From the NCBI GenBank assembly GCA_963793465.1, contig CAWCAJ010000002.1:124001-188000 (forward strand): 64,000 nt of DNA, written 5' to 3'. A program made the translations under genes and the position numbers. The DNA comes from CAJQPP01 sp963793465 (GTDB taxonomy: Bacteria > Planctomycetota > Planctomycetia > Pirellulales > Pirellulaceae). The notes beneath the pieces were generated by a model. It saw nothing but the letters and a program-made list of their open reading frames with translations, was not told where the DNA came from and did not search any database. Each line of letters opens with the position of its first letter. Positions within the stretch are counted from its first letter, which is position 1. Below are positions 44,242 to 53,887 of the stretch, piece after piece.

Positions 44242-45438
44242 TCAGGCACTGACGGCGGTGGCCGCTTCCACCACTTTCCTGGCCGCATCTCCCAGGTCGG
44301 TCGCGATGACACAGTCCACGTCGGACTGTTCCAGGATGCGACGACCTTCCTCAACTTCCGTGCCTTCCAGCCGGACCACCAGAGGGACATTGAAGCCCAC
44401 GGTTTTGGCGGCCGACACCAGGGCTTCGGCGATGGTGGTGCATCGCATAATGCCGCCGAAGATGTTGACCAAGACAGCCTTGGTATTGGGGTCTCTCAGC
44501 AGAATGCGAAAGGCTTCCGTCACGGAATCCACATCGGCGCCGCCTCCCACGTCCAGAAAGTTGGCGGGTTCACCACCGTGCAGCTTGATGATGTCCATGG
44601 TGCTCATGGCCAGGCCAGCCCCGTTGACCAGGCAACCGATATTGCCATCCAGTTTGACATAACTGAGTCCTGCGTTGGCGGCGTGGACCTCGGATTCCTC
44701 TTCTTCGGTCAGGTCCCGCAACTCGGCCAGGTCCGGGTGCCGGAACCTGGCATTGTCATCGAACGTCATTTTGGAATCCAGAGCCAACATCTCCCCGCTG
44801 CCCGTGATCACCAGCGGGTTGATTTCGATGAGCGAGCAATCCAGGTCCACGAACATGCGGCAGAGGGCCTTGATGAAGCCATCGGCGCTACGAACGGTCC
44901 GGCCGGAGATACCCAGTTGTTTGCAGAGTTTACGGACCTGGTAGCTTTCAATTCCCTGGGCCGGGTCAAAATGCTCTTTGAAGATCTTTTCTGGCGTTTC
45001 GGCAGCCACTTTCTCAATTTCCACGCCCCCTTCGCGACTGCACATCAGCACGGGCATGTTGGCCGCTCGATCCAGCACGATTCCCAGGTACAACTCACGG
45101 GCAATATCGCAACCGGCTTCCACAAACACCTGGTTGACGGTTTTCCCGGCCGGCCCGGTCTGGATCGTTACCAGCGTGTTGCCCAGCATGCGTTGGGCGA
45201 CCTCCCCGGCCTCGGCGGCGGATTTGACCAGCTGCACCCCGTGCTGTTGCGGGTGCTCCAGGAAAGTACCCTTGCCCCGACCACCGGCATGAATCTGGGC
45301 TTTGATGACGTTGACAGAGCCGCCCAGCAAGCGAAATGCCTCAGTCGCTTCCTCGGGAGTCCGCGCCACATGGCCCGACAACACGGCCACGCCGGATTTG
45401 CGAAACAGTTCCTTGCCCTGGTATTCGTGAATTTTCAT
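44242..45438 (-). CDS. sucC: Succinyl-CoA synthetase beta subunit
   Basis: 398 residues from the ATG at 45438, which gives the family start MKIHEYQGKELF; a 23-residue upstream extension was rejected. The ATP-grasp nucleotide-binding region has IKAQIHAGGRGKG, the middle has LIEINPLVIT with metal ligands, and the C-terminal CoA-ligase domain has FGGIMRC and NFLDVGGGA. It pairs with SucD to form the citric-acid-cycle enzyme. Specificity for ADP or GDP is not resolved. A promoter candidate lies 109 bp upstream. Confidence 0.96.
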   Translation of the reverse strand: MKIHEYQGKELFRKSGVAVLSGHVARTPEEATEAFRLLGGSVNVIKAQIHAGGRGKGTFLEHPQQHGVQLVKSAAEAGEVAQRMLGNTLVTIQTGPAGKTVNQVFVEAGCDIARELYLGIVLDRAANMPVLMCSREGGVEIEKVAAETPEKIFKEHFDPAQGIESYQVRKLCKQLGISGRTVRSADGFIKALCRMFVDLDCSLIEINPLVITGSGEMLALDSKMTFDDNARFRHPDLAELRDLTEEEESEVHAANAGLSYVKLDGNIGCLVNGAGLAMSTMDIIKLHGGEPANFLDVGGGADVDSVTEAFRILLRDPNTKAVLVNIFGGIMRCTTIAEALVSAAKTVGFNVPLVVRLEGTEVEEGRRILEQSDVDCVIATDLGDAARKVVEAATAVSA

Positions 45439-45765
45439 GGCGACGACATAGAGGTAGACAGCGAACGTTACAGAAAGAAGTGCAAGCCAACCGGCCGCGG
45501 TTGGCACCCGCAGGTGATCGGGAAGAGATCATTAGCAGCAGCTCCAAGTATAAAAATTGCCGCGGTGAACCACAAGGACCGCTGATCCCGCCCCCAGATG
45601 GCCGGCAAATCCCTGGCTGGCCGTTTCGCGAAGCCCGCGCTTCTCAGAACAACGTGCAAACGTATAAATTTCTGGCCAGCGTGCGGATTGACGTTAGAAT
45701 GGGGTCCCAAGTCACCGGATCGTGGGCCGAGCGGGTTGCAACCAGAACAAGCAGGAGATCGTCAA
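45439..45765. other. Divergent region between sucC and the DUF1559-type gene
   Basis: This 327-bp gap carries the sucC promoter candidate (listed separately). For the plus-strand gene, TAGAAT near 45694 and GTATAAATT near 45663 look like -10 boxes but lack good -35 partners. No other feature is recognised. Confidence 0.5.
45547..45575 (-). promoter_or_regulatory. sucC promoter candidate
   Basis: Read on the minus strand, TTGTGG (45575-45570) is followed after exactly 17 bp by TATACT (45552-45547), five of six matches at -10. Transcription would start near 45540, about 100 nt before the sucC ATG. Confidence 0.45.
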
Positions 45766-48200
45766 ATGGTAGGTATGGCCGCATCGGAAATTTTGATTGT
45801 GATGGTCTTTCTGATGGGCGGGCAAATGGGCTTGCCACTGGGACTGCCGCCCGGTCCCGAAGACCCCTTGATGTCCCGGTTCGCGCCCAGGATTGCCTGT
45901 TCTATACCAGCTGGTCGTCGACCGTGACACCGGATGCGGCAGGCAATGCAACCGAACGCTGGCTGGCCAACCCGCAGATCCAGCAGTCCTTCCAAAAACT
46001 GAAATCCGCCATCCAGACGTTCAGTGAAACCGGCGAATCGGACGAGCAGGAGTTTGGAAAGCTGGCCTTCCAGGTCGCGGAACGTTGCCTGACCCATTCC
46101 TGCGGCCTCTATCTGAGCAAGTTGGAGTTCGCCCTTCCGGCCCAGGTACAGGGGGGCGCATTGATCACACTCGGTGAAGATGCGGTGGAAATCAACGAGC
46201 AGCTGTCTGACCATATCGCGGCCCTCCTGCAAAGCGAGGGCGTTGCAGTGACCCGCCAGGACCTGGATGGACAATCTTTCCGGCAAGCGGTCGTCGCACA
46301 GGATATGGGAAGCGCCACCATCACCTGGGGCATCGTCAACGATCAATACCTGGCCATTACGGTGGGTGTGCGGGAAATGGAGTCCCTGTTGGCCAACATG
46401 AAAACGGATCCGCCTGCATGGCTCAATGATTTACGTGGCGAGATACCCGTGGAGCGAACTTCTGCCGTAACCTATGCCAACCTGCAGTCGTTTCTGGAAT
46501 GGGGACAACAGGCGGCAGCGGATGCCGGAGCCGGGATGCAGATGGAACAAACCCTGCAGATGATGGGCCTCAAAAATGTGACGTCCGCCGGCTGGATCAG
46601 CGGGCTGGATGATCAGGGTTTCGTATGCCGCGGCACCATTCACATGGACGGGGAACCGGCCGGACTTCTGGGGCTGCTGGAAGGCGAACCCCTGGAAGCA
46701 GCTGCTTTCGGGAAAGTCGCCGCGGATCGCCTGCTGATGACCGGCATGCGTATTTCGCTGCCCAAACTCTTTGCTTTGGCCCGCGAGATTGTTGACATGA
46801 ATGATTTCAGTCGCGGCCAATTCGACGTCGGAGTCGCGACTGTCAATCAAATGCTGGATATCAACCTGGAAGAAGACGTGTTTGAGACTCTGGACGATCA
46901 TGCCTATCTCTACGGTTCGCTGAACTTCGCCAATCCCACGGCCGGCTGGGTGCTGGGAGTTGGCGCTTCGCGGCAGATGGAACTGACCGACGCCTATCAG
47001 AAAATCATCGAGTTCATGGAAAATACCTGCGAGACCGATGCCGAACTGGAATTCGAACAGTCGGAAGTCAATGGCAACATCATCTACGGCGTGAAAAACA
47101 CCAGCCAGTGGAATTTCATGCCTAACTTCACCTGGACTTTGGCGGAAGGGGAATTACTGATCTCCATGGACAAATCGTCGCTGCGACGACACTTACGACG
47201 TGAAGCGTTGGCCGACGATGCCCTGGTAATGGATCCCTGGTTTGCCGACCACGCGTTCAACCCACCGAGAATGGATGCCGCGGGACCCTACCTGGTGGCC
47301 TCGCTGGATATTGCAGGTCTGCTGAAGTTGGGATTGCCCTTGTTGACTACCTTTGGCGACGAGATGTTTCCGCCCGGTTATACGGCCAACGATCTACCCA
47401 GCCTGGATGCGTTGACGCAGGAAATGAAGCCCGCTGTCACCGCGTTGTTTCGCACGCCTGAGGGCTTTGAAACGGCCCAGCATCAAACGCTGCCTGGCGG
47501 GACCCCCGGTACGATGCTGGCTGCGGCCGCGATTGCTGTCCTGCCGGCATCCATGCAAATCCGGGCAGCGGCTCAACGCACCACAGCCGCCAATCAAATG
47601 CGGCAATTGGCAATTGCCATGCATAACTATCACGACGCCACGAAGGCGTTTCCAGCACGTTTCTCAAAAGACGAGGATGATCAACCGCTGCTCAGCTGGC
47701 GTGTTCACATTCTACCCTATCTGGAACAGGGGGATTTATACGAGCAATTCCACCTGGACGAACCCTGGGACAGCGAACACAACCGGGCCTTGATCGAGCG
47801 TATGCCCGATTGCTACGTTCACCCGCGTGCCAGGACCGAAGCGGGAAAAACAGTCTTCGTCGTGCCGCAGGGAGAAGGTTCCATCATGCCGGATCCCAGC
47901 GATGCCTCCCCACTCCCCAAAGGAACTCGATTGGAGCGCGTCCTGGACGGCACCAGTCGCACCGCACTGATTTTCGAAGTCAGCGCGGAAAACGCCGTCA
48001 CCTGGTCCAAGCCAGACGACTTCGATTGGCAGAAATTTGATGATCCCGTGGCCGCCCTGTTTGGAGACTGGGCCGGTGACGGAGTCAATGTGGCTCTGGC
48101 CGACGGCAGTGTGCAATTCATCAGCCGCGACCAACTGCAAAAAATCCTTAACGCATTGATTACGACCAGCGATGGCGAAGTGATCGAATGGGACCGCTAG
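45766..48200 (+). CDS. DUF1559-type secreted protein, reading frame broken once
   Basis: The ATG at 45766 has AGGAG seven bases upstream and opens a signal-like N-terminus (ASEILIVMVFLMGGQ) followed by LPPGPEDPLMSRFAP. This frame then stops. The rest of the protein, beginning QDCLFYTSW, lies in the neighbouring frame and runs to the TAG at 48200. Adding one C in the CCC run at 45886-45888 joins them into about 811 residues. The large middle part resembles planctomycete proteins that start with PEDP...CL.Y.SW. The C-terminal 200 residues are DUF1559-like (ANQMRQLAIAMHNYHD, LLSWRVHILPYLEQ, ALADGSVQFI). The downstream frame shows no decay, so a sequencing error is likely. Function unknown; envelope or surface location inferred. 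Confidence 0.8.
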
Positions 48201-48210
48201 TGGTCTGGCA

Positions 48211-48300
48211 AGGCTGATCTGACGGGTGCCTCTGCTGGCTGGCTTGCCCAGCAGTGTCGTTGTGAACGCCGCACGGTCCTTTCAATTCAGATCTGACAGT
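48211..48300 (-). repeat. Intergenic repeat family, full copy (reverse orientation)
   Basis: Read on the minus strand it starts CTGTCAGATCTGAATTGAAA and ends CCCGTCAGATCAGCCT. The palindrome arm carries a 4-bp duplication (CCAG). It begins 10 bp after the stop of the DUF1559-type gene. Confidence 0.9.
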
Positions 48301-48329
48301 CCCCCAGGAGGATCCGTTTTCGCGGCAGC

Positions 48330-48881
48330 CTATTGCTTATCGGTTAACTCATCGAGCAGGTTGCGTTCCTTGCGTGCATCCGCCGGACCTGTGTAATCGG
48401 CGATCACTTCCTGCCATAACAGGTACACTTGCTCATCTTCAAAATCTGCCTTCTCGAAATTGATCCCCTCGCCATAAGCGGCGGTGATCCAGTCGCGGGC
48501 CTCGGCCCGGTTTCCGTAGCGAGCTTCATGGGAAATGATCCGGCGAAACAGCCGCGGCCGCTCGGGGCCCGGAATCAGGGCAAACTGATGATCCAGTGGA
48601 TCCCGTTTGATCAACAGTGCTTTGTACTCCCGCACCGCCTCCACATTCTGGTCGCGATTCCACAAATGGTCGGCGTGCCGTAACCCACGCGAGGGATCTA
48701 CCAAATAGTTGTAGGCCAGGTACCCGGCACCGCACAACAAGAGAATGGCCAACAAGGTCCCCAAAAAGCGGCGTGATCCAAACATCAATTTCAAACTCAA
48801 AAAAGTGTGGCTGAACCCGTCCATGTCGACCGTGCTGACCCGGTCACGTCGGCGGTTTCCAGAATGTTTTTCCGATGGCAT
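48330..48881 (-). CDS. Membrane-anchored protein with short TPR-like region
   Basis: 183 residues from the ATG at 48881. An upstream in-frame GTG (48950) is rejected because it lies inside a strong terminator hairpin. Residues about 1-30 are basic and polar, a membrane helix follows near 41-58 (TLLAILLLCGAGYLAYNYLV), and the remainder (about 60-183) is helical with an HADHLWNRDQNVEAVREYKAL segment reminiscent of one TPR unit and an acidic C-terminus. The topology would place the helical part outside the cytoplasm. I do not recognise a named family. A later Met at 48824 is an alternative start. Confidence 0.65.
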   Translation of the reverse strand: MPSEKHSGNRRRDRVSTVDMDGFSHTFLSLKLMFGSRRFLGTLLAILLLCGAGYLAYNYLVDPSRGLRHADHLWNRDQNVEAVREYKALLIKRDPLDHQFALIPGPERPRLFRRIISHEARYGNRAEARDWITAAYGEGINFEKADFEDEQVYLLWQEVIADYTGPADARKERNLLDELTDKQ

Positions 48882-48931
48882 GTTAGGCAACCCGGTCGTT
48901 TCAGGAATCTCCGCCAATTGTAGCAGCCCAA

Positions 48932-48977
48932 CAAAAAAGGCCAAACTCACACAGGCAAGTTTGGCCTCGTTTCTTTT
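48932..48977 (-). terminator. Strong terminator, probably bidirectional
   Basis: AGGCCAAACT (48938-48947) and AGTTTGGCCT (48958-48967) form a perfect 10-bp stem. On the minus strand it is followed by six T residues, on the plus strand by CGTTTCTTTT. It lies 50 bp beyond the stop of the Cys-rich gene. Confidence 0.88.
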
Positions 48978-49016
48978 AATCAGTCAGCCGGGCTCACCCG
49001 TCTGCCATCCCGCGAT

Positions 49017-49659
49017 TTAGGTGTCATCGGGAGTGGGAGGCGTGATGGTCTGGCCTTCGACGGGAGCCATCGGTGCGACCACGCCACCTTCGATGACGGT
49101 GCCCTGCATCGAGCCACATCCGGCGCAACCACTGTTGCTGGTCATAACCTGGCCACCGCAACCACCACAGTTGCCACAGCCATTGCTGGTCATCGCCTGG
49201 CCGCAACCATTGCCACAGCCAGTGTTGCAGCCATTGCCACAACCAGAAACGGTGGAGGTGTACATGGCCGAACCACACCCATTACCGCAGCCATTACCAC
49301 AGCCGGTGCTGGCGTACGTGCCACAACCAGTGTTGCAACCGGTGTGCAACCATGTTGAATACGGGAGCGGCGTAAGCGACTTGAGAATAATTGTTTGTGC
49401 AACAATTGGTGGGTGCACAGTTGTTGTTGCGGCGAGCACGACGTCGGCTAACCCAACGGGTGCGTGGTTGGTTGCAGTTGTTGTTGCAGCAACCATTGTT
49501 GCCATTCCAACCATAGGAATTGTAGGCAGGCGCTGCCGAGTAGGCCTGGCCCGAGTAAACAACCGGAGCTGACGAACCACAGCATTGGGCGTCCAGGTCA
49601 GCAACGTTGATGGCAAGTGCAAATACAACTGCAATGCCAAAGGCGACGAATTGTCTCAT
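49017..49659 (-). CDS. Small secreted Cys/Gly-rich protein, reading frame broken once
   Basis: The ATG at 49659 has AAGGAG eight bases upstream and starts a clear signal peptide (MRQFVAFGIAVVFALAINV, cleavage near DAQ), followed by CCGSSAPVVYSG and Asn/Cys/Arg-rich sequence. This frame then stops at 49294. Dropping one base near 49345 continues into a frame of Cys/Gly/Asn repeats (TGCGNGCGNGCG and SGCGNGCNTGCGNGCG, then GCGNCGGCGG and GCAGCG), ending in a Pro/Thr/Val tail at 49017. Joined length is about 213 residues with dozens of Cys. Composition suggests a disulfide-rich exported protein, perhaps part of the proteinaceous envelope. That is inference. A terminator follows. Confidence 0.7.
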
Positions 49660-50389
49660 CACGGATCTCCTTAATGTAACTTCGGAATTAACGGCAAAGT
49701 TGTGTTCAAACGGCACATGCCGCAAAGAGAATGGTCCGAACCGACATCATTTGCGGCGAGCGATTCCGAACATCCAGGATTGGTATCTCAATCCCGGGCG
49801 TAAGACTATCACGTCAAAATCCCCCCCTCAAGTGGGCACAAGCAGCGGAAAACCCGCAAAACGTGCGGATTCTCGCAGCTGGGCCGGCAGGGGAAAGATA
49901 CCCACCAGCCCGGCCTGTTAACGGCAATCTCCGCCAACGTTAACAAACTCAGCCATCGCTGCGGGCTCCCTGTGCAGCAGGCAGCCCCACTCCAACGTTA
50001 ACAAACTCACGGATCTCGCAACGGCTCCCCGACGGAAACGGCAGCCCTTCCAATCAACCGACCGAATCAACCGACCGAATCGTGTGGGCCACAGATCCCC
50101 AACCTGTCACGAACGCAGTGGAAACCGGCCAAAACCTGCCGGTTGCGAGAATACCCTCATCTGCCACCCGCCTGACAACGAATGAAATCAAAATGAGTCA
50201 AAAGGACTGGCATGCCGTTACCGCCAGCCTCACACAACGCCGCATCAAAGACACAAACCCTTACCAAAAAACAACTTGCGAGATCAGCTTCTTTTTAGGG
50301 GACGCGTGGCACCCAATTTGCATAAAAAATCGGAATAGGGGCGAACATTCTTCGAATGACAGACGTCCCAAGATTACAGGAGCTATGGA
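49660..50389. other. 730-bp intergenic region with short repeats
   Basis: Between the divergent Cys-rich gene and the small plus-strand gene. It contains CCAACGTTAACAAACTCA at 49934-49951 and again at 49992-50009 (58 bp apart), and AATCAACCGACCG in tandem at 50052-50064 and 50065-50077. The AACGTTAAC core is palindrome-like and could be a regulator site, which is untested. No coding sequence or RNA gene is supported. Confidence 0.6.
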
Positions 50390-50575
50390 ATGACTCAGGG
50401 CAATTCATCATCGGACACGCCGCGACCCGCAGAAACCTCTGCGGCCCGGTCGTCGCCGCCAATTTCCAGCCTGCCGGAACTGTCCACCTGGATCGATCAG
50501 CAACTGGAATTGTTGATGCTCGAAAACCAGGCATGGCAAACGGTTGGAACCGTTCGTCAATACTTTGCCCGTTAA
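50390..50575 (+). CDS. Possible small protein of unknown function
   Basis: 61 residues from an ATG with AGGAG about eight bases upstream. The first 30 residues are Ser/Pro/Ala-rich; the rest (LPELSTWIDQQLELLMLENQ) is an amphipathic helix with acidic and Leu residues, ending QYFAR. No family is recognised. The ribosome-binding site and helical second half favour a real gene; the short length leaves doubt. It is isolated. Confidence 0.45.
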   Translation: MTQGNSSSDTPRPAETSAARSSPPISSLPELSTWIDQQLELLMLENQAWQTVGTVRQYFAR

Positions 50576-50731
50576 TCCCGCGGGTGCCCGCACAGGCATC
50601 CCCTTTTTCAATTGCGACGCGCTTTTTAGACCGGGGCCGCTCAACGCCGCTCGTCAAAATGGGTCTTTCCAGTGACCCGCATTGTCAACGGCCATGGGCA
50701 CGGCAATCGGGTTCAGACATCCTTTGCTGAT

Positions 50732-51592
50732 TCAACTAGCCGGAGCATCATCCGTTGGGAACGCAGACAGAAACTCTGCCACACGATCCGGACCCACCAC
50801 GACCGCCAAATCGACCCAGGGGCGTAGGCCCAGCACCTTCCTGTGGATCGGTGGGTGCCCCTTGCCGGGTTTCTGACACACCTGGCATTTCTCCTGTCGG
50901 CCATCCACGACCGCTTTGCATCGATCACAGTGGGCAGCAATCATCCAGCGGAGACCGTCGCTGTTGCCCGGCGGCACCAGTTCCAGGTCCAGGGTGAGTT
51001 GATTCTGGCGGGCGGCGGCCATGGCAGCGGCAAAGTCGCGGGTTGCTGGATCCACCTGCCGGTGAATCAACAAGGGCTGGAACAACTGGTGCACCCATTC
51101 CAACGCTGCCCCCTGCAGGCAACCCGCAGACCAGAATCCGTACCAGGCGGGCCGAGTGACCAGGAATCGTTCGGAAATGCCCTGCCGTTGTCTGGCATCC
51201 AGGGAAGACTCGATCAGGAGTGCCAGATCGGTGGGGCCGGTGGTGCGTGGCAGCCAGCCAAAACAGCCCGCCCAACCGCCGCCCTGATCGGGACTGGCGA
51301 CGTTGGCGGGACAGGAGTAGCAGTGGGCTTGCACACCCTCGGTGCCTCCAAACATCTGCAGCACCTCGGACACGCGAAAACCCTTGGGCCGACCCTGGAT
51401 CCGCTGCACGGCAATTCCCCGCCGCACCCGGTCTTGTGACAGGGCCAGGCCAGCGGTGCGCACGGCGCGTAAACGTTTCTCGGTTTGATCCACCGAATCC
51501 AAGGCGATTCCGCCACGCAGGGGGCAAGCCTGACGGATCGACCAACGCAGGAATTCCGGCGTTCCCCCCAGGATCGCTACTTGCCGTTTCAT
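50732..51592 (-). CDS. Protein of unknown function with zinc-ribbon-like Cys pairs
   Basis: 286 residues from the ATG at 51592, with GAGG eight bases upstream; a 22-residue longer frame was rejected. Near the C-terminus CDRC and CQVC stand 14 residues apart, a spacing that fits a zinc ribbon. A further group, CYSCPAN and GWAGCFGWLP near 85-115, could bind a second metal or form disulfides. The N-terminus VAILGGTPEFLRWSIRQ may be a nucleotide-binding-like strand-helix. No membrane segment is seen. It is transcribed towards no partner and lies 208 bp from purH on the same strand. I cannot assign a function. Confidence 0.7.
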   Translation of the reverse strand: MKRQVAILGGTPEFLRWSIRQACPLRGGIALDSVDQTEKRLRAVRTAGLALSQDRVRRGIAVQRIQGRPKGFRVSEVLQMFGGTEGVQAHCYSCPANVASPDQGGGWAGCFGWLPRTTGPTDLALLIESSLDARQRQGISERFLVTRPAWYGFWSAGCLQGAALEWVHQLFQPLLIHRQVDPATRDFAAAMAAARQNQLTLDLELVPPGNSDGLRWMIAAHCDRCKAVVDGRQEKCQVCQKPGKGHPPIHRKVLGLRPWVDLAVVVGPDRVAEFLSAFPTDDAPAS

Positions 51593-51726
51593 CGTGAGCC
51601 TCTGATCTGTGAGTGCCCGTCGCGGGGCGCGGCCACCGGTACCGCACGGATTCCCCAACCACCTTAAACGAAATCACGCTGCACTGAAACGAAACCCGCG
51701 ATATCCATGACCGCCGCTCAAAAGCG

Positions 51727-51756
51727 TGTCCAGTCACGTCTTGTCCAGTCACGTCT
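51727..51756. repeat. 15-bp perfect tandem duplication
   Basis: TGTCCAGTCACGTCT occurs at 51727-51741 and 51742-51756, between the zinc-ribbon-like gene and purH. Confidence 0.95.
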
Positions 51757-51800
51757 TGCCACCGGCACGGTTTCCCGAAAGGGACGGGCAGCGGGGCCGA

Positions 51801-53393
51801 CTAATGCAGAAAATGTCGACGCCCGGTCAGCAGCATGGGGATGCCATGTGCCTGACAGGCTTCGATCACCTCCGCATCCTTGACCGACCCTCCCGGCTGG
51901 ATCACGGCGGCGATCCCGGCCCGGGCCGCCATCTCGATGGAATCGGGAAAGGGGAAAAAAGCATCCGAGGCCAACACCGCACCGACGGCCCGATCCCCGG
52001 CCTTTTCAATGGCAATTCGCACCGCATCGACCCGGCTCATCTGTCCGGCACCCACTCCACACAACGCCAGATCCCTGGCCAGCACAATCGCGTTGGACTT
52101 GACATGGCGAACCAGTTGCCAGGCGAACGTCAACTCGGCTCTCAGGGCTTCGCCGACAGGCTGGGTGGTGGCCAGTTTCCATTCCGAGGGGTCGAATGAC
52201 AGGCCTTCCGACTGTTGAACCAACATCCCTCCGTGCACACGCCGCATATCGAGGCGTCGCGAATCGGAAGTCACCAAGGGTCCCTGCAACAGACGCACAT
52301 TCTTCTTCCAGCGGGGACGCGTTTTCAGGATCTGCAGAGCAGGTTCCGTAAAGCCCGGGCAGACGATCGCTTCCACGAAGAAATCGCCTGCCGCCAGAAA
52401 TTGGGCGGTCGCCTCGTCCAGGGTACGGTTCAACGCCACAATCGAGCCAAAGGCGCTGACGGGATCCCCTTGAAACGCGCGCTCCACGACATCGACCAGG
52501 GAATCCCCCGTGGCGGCACCGCAGGGATTATTGTGCTTGATCACCACGCAAGCCGGTGCCGCGAAACTGCTGACGATGGTCAACGCACTGTTGATATCCA
52601 GCAAATTATTGAAAGAGAGTTCCTTTCCATTGAGTTGTTGCAATCGCGACAGGCTGGCAGCGGATTCCCCCGACATATCGTAGAGCGCTGCGGCCTGATG
52701 GCTGTTCTCTCCGTAACGCAATTCGGCCACACGCACCAGTTGGCAATCGATCTGTAACGGCAGAGCGGAATCCACCGCCGATGGGCTGGCAAAATACGCG
52801 GCAATCATCCGATCGTATTCCGCCGTATGCTGAAAGGCCTCCGCCATCAGGCGGTTCCGCAACTGGAGTCCCGTCCCCCCCCGGGTTTGCAACTCCGACA
52901 GAATCTCTGAGTATTGAGCCGGCGATGTGGCAACGGTCACGAACTGACTATTTTTGGCAGCCGCTCGAATCAGGCTGGGACCACCGATGTCAATATTCTC
53001 GATCGCCATACTGCGGTCACAATCGTCTCTGCTGACCGCCTCGGCAAACGGATAAAGATTGACCACCACCAGATCCAGAGGCAGGATGCCGTGTGTTTCG
53101 ATTCCCTGCATGTCCGGGGCGTGATCGCGTCGGCACAGGATGCCGCCAAAGATCTTGGGATGCAACGTCTTGACCCGACCATCCATCATCTCTGGAAAAC
53201 CCGTATATTCGGCCACATCCCGCACGCGGATGCCGGCTTCCTGCAGGTGCCGCGCCGTACCACCGGTACTGAAAATCTCAATGCCCATCTTGGCCAGTGC
53301 CTCGGCCAAGGGCAGCAGCCCCGTTTTGTTGCTGACGCTGATCAAGGCCCTGTTGATGGCGGTCAGCCCACTGGCGTTTCCAGTTTCATCCAT
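51801..53393 (-). CDS. purH: Bifunctional AICAR transformylase/IMP cyclohydrolase
   Basis: 530 residues, usual length. The N-terminal MGS-like domain (IMP cyclohydrolase) starts ALISVSNKTGLLPLAEAL and has IFSTGGTARHLQEAGI and GRVKTLHPKIFGGIL. The C-terminal transformylase domain has LRYGENSHQAAALY, the catalytic KHNNPCGAA (Lys and His) and SDAFFPFPDSIEMAARAG. The enzyme carries out the last two steps of purine synthesis, from AICAR through formyl-AICAR to IMP. It is monocistronic. A full copy of the intergenic repeat lies 147 bp upstream of its start. Confidence 0.96.
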   Translation of the reverse strand: MDETGNASGLTAINRALISVSNKTGLLPLAEALAKMGIEIFSTGGTARHLQEAGIRVRDVAEYTGFPEMMDGRVKTLHPKIFGGILCRRDHAPDMQGIETHGILPLDLVVVNLYPFAEAVSRDDCDRSMAIENIDIGGPSLIRAAAKNSQFVTVATSPAQYSEILSELQTRGGTGLQLRNRLMAEAFQHTAEYDRMIAAYFASPSAVDSALPLQIDCQLVRVAELRYGENSHQAAALYDMSGESAASLSRLQQLNGKELSFNNLLDINSALTIVSSFAAPACVVIKHNNPCGAATGDSLVDVVERAFQGDPVSAFGSIVALNRTLDEATAQFLAAGDFFVEAIVCPGFTEPALQILKTRPRWKKNVRLLQGPLVTSDSRRLDMRRVHGGMLVQQSEGLSFDPSEWKLATTQPVGEALRAELTFAWQLVRHVKSNAIVLARDLALCGVGAGQMSRVDAVRIAIEKAGDRAVGAVLASDAFFPFPDSIEMAARAGIAAVIQPGGSVKDAEVIEACQAHGIPMLLTGRRHFLH

Positions 53394-53887
53394 TTTGGCT
53401 GCGATTGTTGAGTTCAGGGGAGGTGTCTTCAGGTGTGCCGTTCTGCCCGCCGTGGGGTGGTTAGTTTTAAGCGAGTGGATATCAAAATCAAGGGCGTCGT
53501 CAGCTGACCGTTCCCACGCCCATTCCCATGTCAGCTGGTGGCCTGTCAGGTCTGCATGGAAAGCAGACTGTTGGATTCACACCGCCACTGCTGGGCAAGC
53601 CAGCCGTGGCACCCGTCAGATCAGCCAGGGCAGGGCAAGGCGATGGCCCAAAGACACAGGCCCAGCGTTACTTCGATCCCGCCACCGGCAGGCTGGAACC
53701 GACCGCCAATAGCTGGGATCTGGAAGCCAGAAACCGTCAGAAACACCATTGCTGCCCAGCGAACTCAGCGGCGGCAGGTCGAGGGGCGACCAAAGGGTGT
53801 CCCCAGAAGTCAAATCCACAGAACTCAAATCATGCCGTTGCCGACCACGGCGCCGCTGCACACCGGCCTGTTTTCCGCGGATACGGG
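53394..53887. other. Intergenic region with repeat copy and possible gene remnant
   Basis: This 494-bp gap between the PQQ-type gene and purH holds a full copy of the intergenic repeat (53540-53626) and, on the minus strand at 53616-53861, an 81-codon open frame containing SVDLTSGDTLWSPLDLP. That string resembles one blade of a PQQ-type beta-propeller. It may be a remnant of a second propeller gene. Confidence 0.5.
53540..53626 (+). repeat. Intergenic repeat family, full diverged copy
   Basis: Starts GGCCTGTCAGGTCTG, has the central CACTGCTGGGCAAGCCAGC palindrome region with two changes in the right arm, and ends CCCGTCAGATCAGCC. The left half is the most diverged of the full copies. Confidence 0.85.

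Noticed and set aside
45880..45895. Programmed -1 frameshift in the DUF1559-type gene
   Set aside because: No slippery heptamer of the usual kind and no clear downstream stem; a missing base is simpler.
49017..49640. Cys-rich protein read wholly in the second frame from 49640
   Set aside because: That N-terminus is Thr/Arg-rich with no signal peptide or ribosome-binding site, while the other frame has both.
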